Source: Sanderia malayensis
Lineage: Eukaryota; Cnidaria; Scyphozoa; Semaeostomeae; Pelagiidae
Assembly (NCBI GenBank): GCA_013076295.1
Contig: RQOL01000677.1
Location: 124,001 to 188,000 of the forward strand
DNA: 64,000 bases
Direction: 5' to 3'
Shown here: positions 60,109 through 64,000 of the stretch, one piece after another
How the letters are laid out: every line of letters starts with the position of its first letter
Position numbering within the stretch: the stretch's first letter is position 1
Made by a program: the position numbers and the translations under genes
The notes under the pieces: generated by a model
Told to the model about the DNA's origin: nothing
The model's input: the letters and a program-made list of their open reading frames with translations, nothing else
Databases searched by the model: none

Positions 60109-63100
60109 AAAGAGTGGGAAACCACCAAAAGTGGGAAGTCATCAAATGTGGAAAATGGGAAGTCAAGAAAAGTGGGAAGTCAGCAAAGGTGGGAAGTCAT
60201 CATACCAAAATTGTATTTTTATATTTGTACTGTTTGTACTATATTTACTATGGCATATTTCCAACTTGAACGAGATGGAAAATTTGAATATTACTAAAAG
60301 TGGGAAGTCACCAAAAGTAGGAGGTCGTCAAAAGTGGGGAGTGGGAAGTCAGGTAAAGTGGGAAGTCATCAAATATGGGAAGTCATCAAAAGTGGAAAAT
60401 GGGAAGTCAAGAAAAAGTGGGAAGTCAGCAAAGGTGGGAAGTCATCATACCAAAATTGTACTTTCCACAAAATTTGATACAAATTGAACGAGTTTGAAAA
60501 CTTGCGTATTGCCCCCTTTTTCAACCTTGTATGCCCTCAAAGCATGAAAATTACAAAAACCAAATTCCTTTTCAAATTCAGCACACCAAATTTGTACTTT
60601 CCACAAAATTTGATGGAAATTGAGAGAATTTGAAAAACGGCCTCAAAAGTGGAAAGTCATGAAAGGTCGGAAGTCATAATACCAAAATTGTATTTTTGTA
60701 TTTGTACTGTTTATACTATATGTACTATTATATATTTCCAAATTGAACGAGGGTGAGAACGTGCATATTTCTAAAAGTGGGAAGTCACCAAAAGTGGGAG
60801 GGTCAAAAGAGGGAAGTGGGATATGAAGAAAAAGTGGGAAGTGAGCAGAAATGGGAAATCATCATACAAAACTGTACTTTCCACCAAATTTGATACAAAT
60901 TGAAGGAGTTTGAAAAAAGGCATCAAAAATGACAAAAGTGGGAAGTCGTCAAAAGTGGGAAGTGGAAAATCAAAAAAAATTGAGAAGTCACAGAAGTGGG
61001 AAATCATCATACCAAAGTTGTACTTTCTACAAAATTGATGTCAATTCAAAGAGTTTGAAAAATGGCATCAAAGGTGGGCAGTCATTAAAAGTGGGAAGTG
61101 GGAAGTCAGGAAAAAGTGGGAAGTCATGAAAATTGGGAAGTCATGAAAAGTGTAAAGTGGGAAGTCAAGAAAAATTGGGAAGTCAGCGAAAGTGGGAAGT
61201 CATCAAACTAAATTTGTACTTTCCACAAAATTTGATGGAAATTGAGAGAATTTGAAAAACGGCCTCAAAAGTGGGAAGTCATAAAAAGTGGGAAGTCATC
61301 AAACCAAAATTGTATTTTTGTATTTGTACTCTTTATACTATATGTACTATTATATATTTCCAAATGAACGAGTTTGAAAACGTGCATATTTCTAAAAGTG
61401 GGAAGTCACCAAAAGTGTGAGGTCGTCAAAAGAGGGAAGTGGGATATGAAGAAAAAGTGGGAAGTTATCAAAAGTGAGAAATCATCATACAAAAATTCTA
61501 CTTTCCACCAATTTTATGATGCATTGAAAGAGTTTGAAAAATGGCATCAAAAGTGGGAAGTCATCAAAGGTGGGAAGTGGGAAAACAGGAAAAAGTGGGA
61601 AGTCGCCAAAAGTGGGAGGTGGTCAAAAGTTGGAAATGGGATATCAAGAAAAAGTGGGAAGTTATGAAAAGTGGGAAGGCACCGAAAGTGGAAAGTGGAG
61701 GTCAACAAAAATTGAGAAGTTAGCAAAGGTGGGAAGTCATCATACTAAATTTCCATCTTCCAAAAAATTTGATGCAAATTGAAAATGATTGAAAACTTGC
61801 ATTAAAAGTTGGAAATCATCAAAGGTGGGGAGTGAGAAGTCTAGAAAAGTGGGAAGTCATCAAAAGTGGGAAGTGGGAAGTCGAGAAAAAGTGGGAAGTC
61901 AGCAAAAGTTGGAAGCCATCATACCAAAATTGTACTTTCCACAGAATTTGATGCAAATTGAACGAGTTTGAAAAATTGCATTAAATGTGGCTAATCGACA
62001 AAAGTGGGAAGTGGGAAGTCATCAAAATTGGAAAGTGGGAAGTCAAGAAAAAGTGGGAAGTCAGCAAAGTGGGAAGTCATCATAACAAAATTGTACTTTC
62101 GAGAAAAATTTGTACAAGTTGAACGAGTTTGAAAAAATGGAATCAAAAGTGGGAAGTTATCAAAAGTGAAGAATGGGAAGGCAGGAAAAAGTGGGAAGTC
62201 ACCAGAAGTGGGAAGTCATCATACCAAAATAGTACTTTCCACAAAGTTTGCTGCAAATTGAAAGAGTTTGAAAAATTGCATGAAAAGTGGGAAGTCATCA
62301 ATATTGGGAAGTGCGAAGTCAGGAAAATGTGGGAAGTATTCAAAAGTGGGAAGTCATCAAAAGTGGGAAGTGGGAAGTCAGGAAAAAGTGGGAAGTCATA
62401 AGAAGTGGGAAGTCATCATACCAAAAATGTACTTTCCACAGATTTTGATGCAAATTGAACGAGTTTGAAAAATTGCATCAAATGTCGCAAATCGTCAAAA
62501 GTGGGAAGTGGGAAGTCAGGCAAAAGTGTGAAGTCATCAAAATTGGAAAGTGGGAAGTCAAGAAAAAGTGGGAAGTCAGCAAAAGTTGGAAGCCATCATA
62601 CCAAAATTGTACTTTCCACAGAATTTGATGCAAATTGAACGAGTTTGAAAAATTGCATCCAATGTGGCTAATCGACAAAAGTGGGAAGTGGGAAGTCATC
62701 AAAATTGGAAAGTGGGAAGTCAAGAAAAAGTGGGAAGTCAGCAAAGTGGGAAGTCATCATAACAAAATTGTACTTTCGAGAAAAATTTGTACAAATTGAA
62801 CGAGTTTGAAAAAATGGAATCAAAAGTGGGAAGTTATCAAAAGTGAAGAATGGGAAGGCAGGAAAAAGTGGGAAGTCACCAGAAGTGGGAAGTCATCATA
62901 CCAAAATAGTACTTTCCACAAAGTTTGCTGCAAATTGAAAGAGTTTGAAAAATTGCATCAAAAGTGGGAAGTCATCAATATTGGGAAGTGCGAAGTCAGG
63001 AAAATGTGGGAAGTATTCAAAGTGGGAAGTCATCAAAAGTGGGAAGTGGGAAGTCAGGAAAAAGTGGGAAGTCATAAGAAGTGGGAAGGCATCATACCAA

Positions 63101-64000
63101 AAATGTACTTTCCACAGATTTTGATGCAAATTGAACGAGTTTGAAAAATTGCATCAAATGTCGCAAATCGTCAAAAGTGGGAAGTGGGAAGTCAGGCAAA
63201 AGTGTGAAGTCATCAAAATTGGAAAGTGGGAATTCAAGAATAAGTGGGAAGTCAGCAAAGTGGGAAGTCATCATACCAAAATTGTACTTTCCACAAAATT
63301 TGATACAAATTGAACGAGTTTGAAAATTTGCATGTTATACCCAGTTGTATGCCCCGAAAACATACAAATTTCAAAAACCAGTTTCATATTGAAATTCAGC
63401 ACACGAAAACTGCACTTTTCGCCAAATTTGATGCAAATTGAACGAGTTTGAAAACTTGCATATGCCCCCTTTTTCAACCTTGTATGCCCTCAAAGCATGA
63501 AAATTACAAAAAACGGATTCATTTTCAAATTCAGCACACCAAATTTGTATTTTCCACAAAGTTTGATGCAAATTGAAAGAGTTTGAAAAATTGCATCAAA
63601 AGTGGGAAGTCATCAAAAGTGAAGAGTGGGAAGGCAGGAAAAAGCGGGAAGTCATCAGAAGTGGGAAGTTATCAAAAATGGAAAATGGGAAGTCAAGAAA
63701 ACGTGGGAAGTGAACAAAAGTAGGAAGTCATCATACCAAAATTGTATGTTCCACAAAATTTCATACAAATTGAACGAGTTTGAAAACTTGCATATTGCCC
63801 CCTTATACAACCTTGTATGCCCTCAAAACATGAAAATTCCAAAAACCAGCTTCATGTTCAAACTTAGGACACCAAAATTGTACATTCCACAAAACTTGAT
63901 GCAAATTGAACGAGTTTGAAAAATTGCATGTTGTCCCTTATACCCCGTTGTATGCCCCAAACACATAAAAATTTCAAAAAAAAGTTTCATATTCAAATTC

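Larger units (their letters stand above)
25808..64000 (+). repeat. Mosaic satellite array, right block
   Basis: About 38 kb of the same satellite, still all in one orientation, running off the window. From 25.8 to 42.2 kb it contains only K, A and B modules. From 42.2 kb C modules return, with D modules from 53.3 kb (53266, 53742, 54367, 60207, 60683, 61309). It is more homogeneous than the left block, with long near-identical higher-order duplications. No gene, RNA gene or non-satellite insertion was seen. Confidence 0.95.
58001..64000 (+). repeat. Higher-order duplication 4, copy b (cut by window end)
   Basis: Second copy of the 6.94-kb period, still matching copy a at the last base of the window, so its true length is unknown. 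Confidence 0.9.

Noticed and set aside
4749..64000. More than a hundred 60-118 codon frames on both strands with GKSGKSGKWEV-type or MTSHFPLL-type products
   Set aside because: They are translations of linker A and core K in overlapping frames, end at arbitrary unit boundaries, and show no domain or codon signal. They are satellite by-products, not genes.
4654..64000. CRISPR-like array (repeats with spacers)
   Set aside because: The spacers are themselves repeats, unit lengths vary, the context is eukaryotic, and no cas-like gene is present.

Overview
The window is eukaryotic and almost entirely repetitive. No host gene, rRNA or tRNA was recognised. About 56 kb is one AT-rich mosaic satellite array, interrupted by two transposable elements. 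An animal, probably an invertebrate, is suggested by the two elements together: a chromodomain-less Ty3/gypsy retrotransposon, and a DNA transposon carrying a THAP/DDE transposase plus a SAP-SWIM-YqaJ protein (the ISL2EU/PIF-Harbinger-like layout). The species cannot be told from this sequence.

Layout: 1-142 satellite; 143-4648 a complete Ty3/gypsy element on the minus strand, with two identical 193-bp LTRs and one uninterrupted 1364-codon gag-pol frame; 4654-22601 satellite; 22602-25807 a 3.2-kb DNA transposon with two convergent, damaged genes; 25808-64000 satellite to the window edge. Both insertions can be bounded precisely because unoccupied copies of their target repeats exist elsewhere in the window.

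The satellite follows a simple grammar and keeps one orientation throughout. A roughly 58-bp core K (CTTTCCACAAAATTTG, then ATGCAAATT, then GAACGAGTTTG, then AATTGCAT) is followed by one of two linkers. Linker A is a run of 17-18 bp and 7 bp units built on GTGGGAA(GTC). Linker B is a spacer of about 75 bp (GCCCCCTTTTACGCC, then TATGCCCTCAAAACATG, then CAGTTTCATATTC). Two further modules are dispersed in the array. C is about 200-220 bp, bounded by TTTATCTGA, with 18 copies between 8.4-21.4 kb and 42.2-60.1 kb and none between. D is a stretch of about 55 bp rich in TTTGTA/GTACT. These modules are organised into multi-kilobase higher-order duplications with offsets of about 3.6-3.7, 4.7, 5.5, 6.94 and 7.75 kb.

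The most intriguing features are the large head-to-tail array of GTGGGAA, which is the CSL/Su(H)/RBP-J core; the POU-octamer dyad in core K; the modular satellite structure itself; the apparently young Ty3 element with non-canonical LTR ends and a tyrosine at the last RNase H acidic position; and the decayed SAP-SWIM-YqaJ/THAP-transposase element. Many short apparent reading frames in the satellite come from linker A having no stop codon in any forward frame, and they are not annotated as genes.
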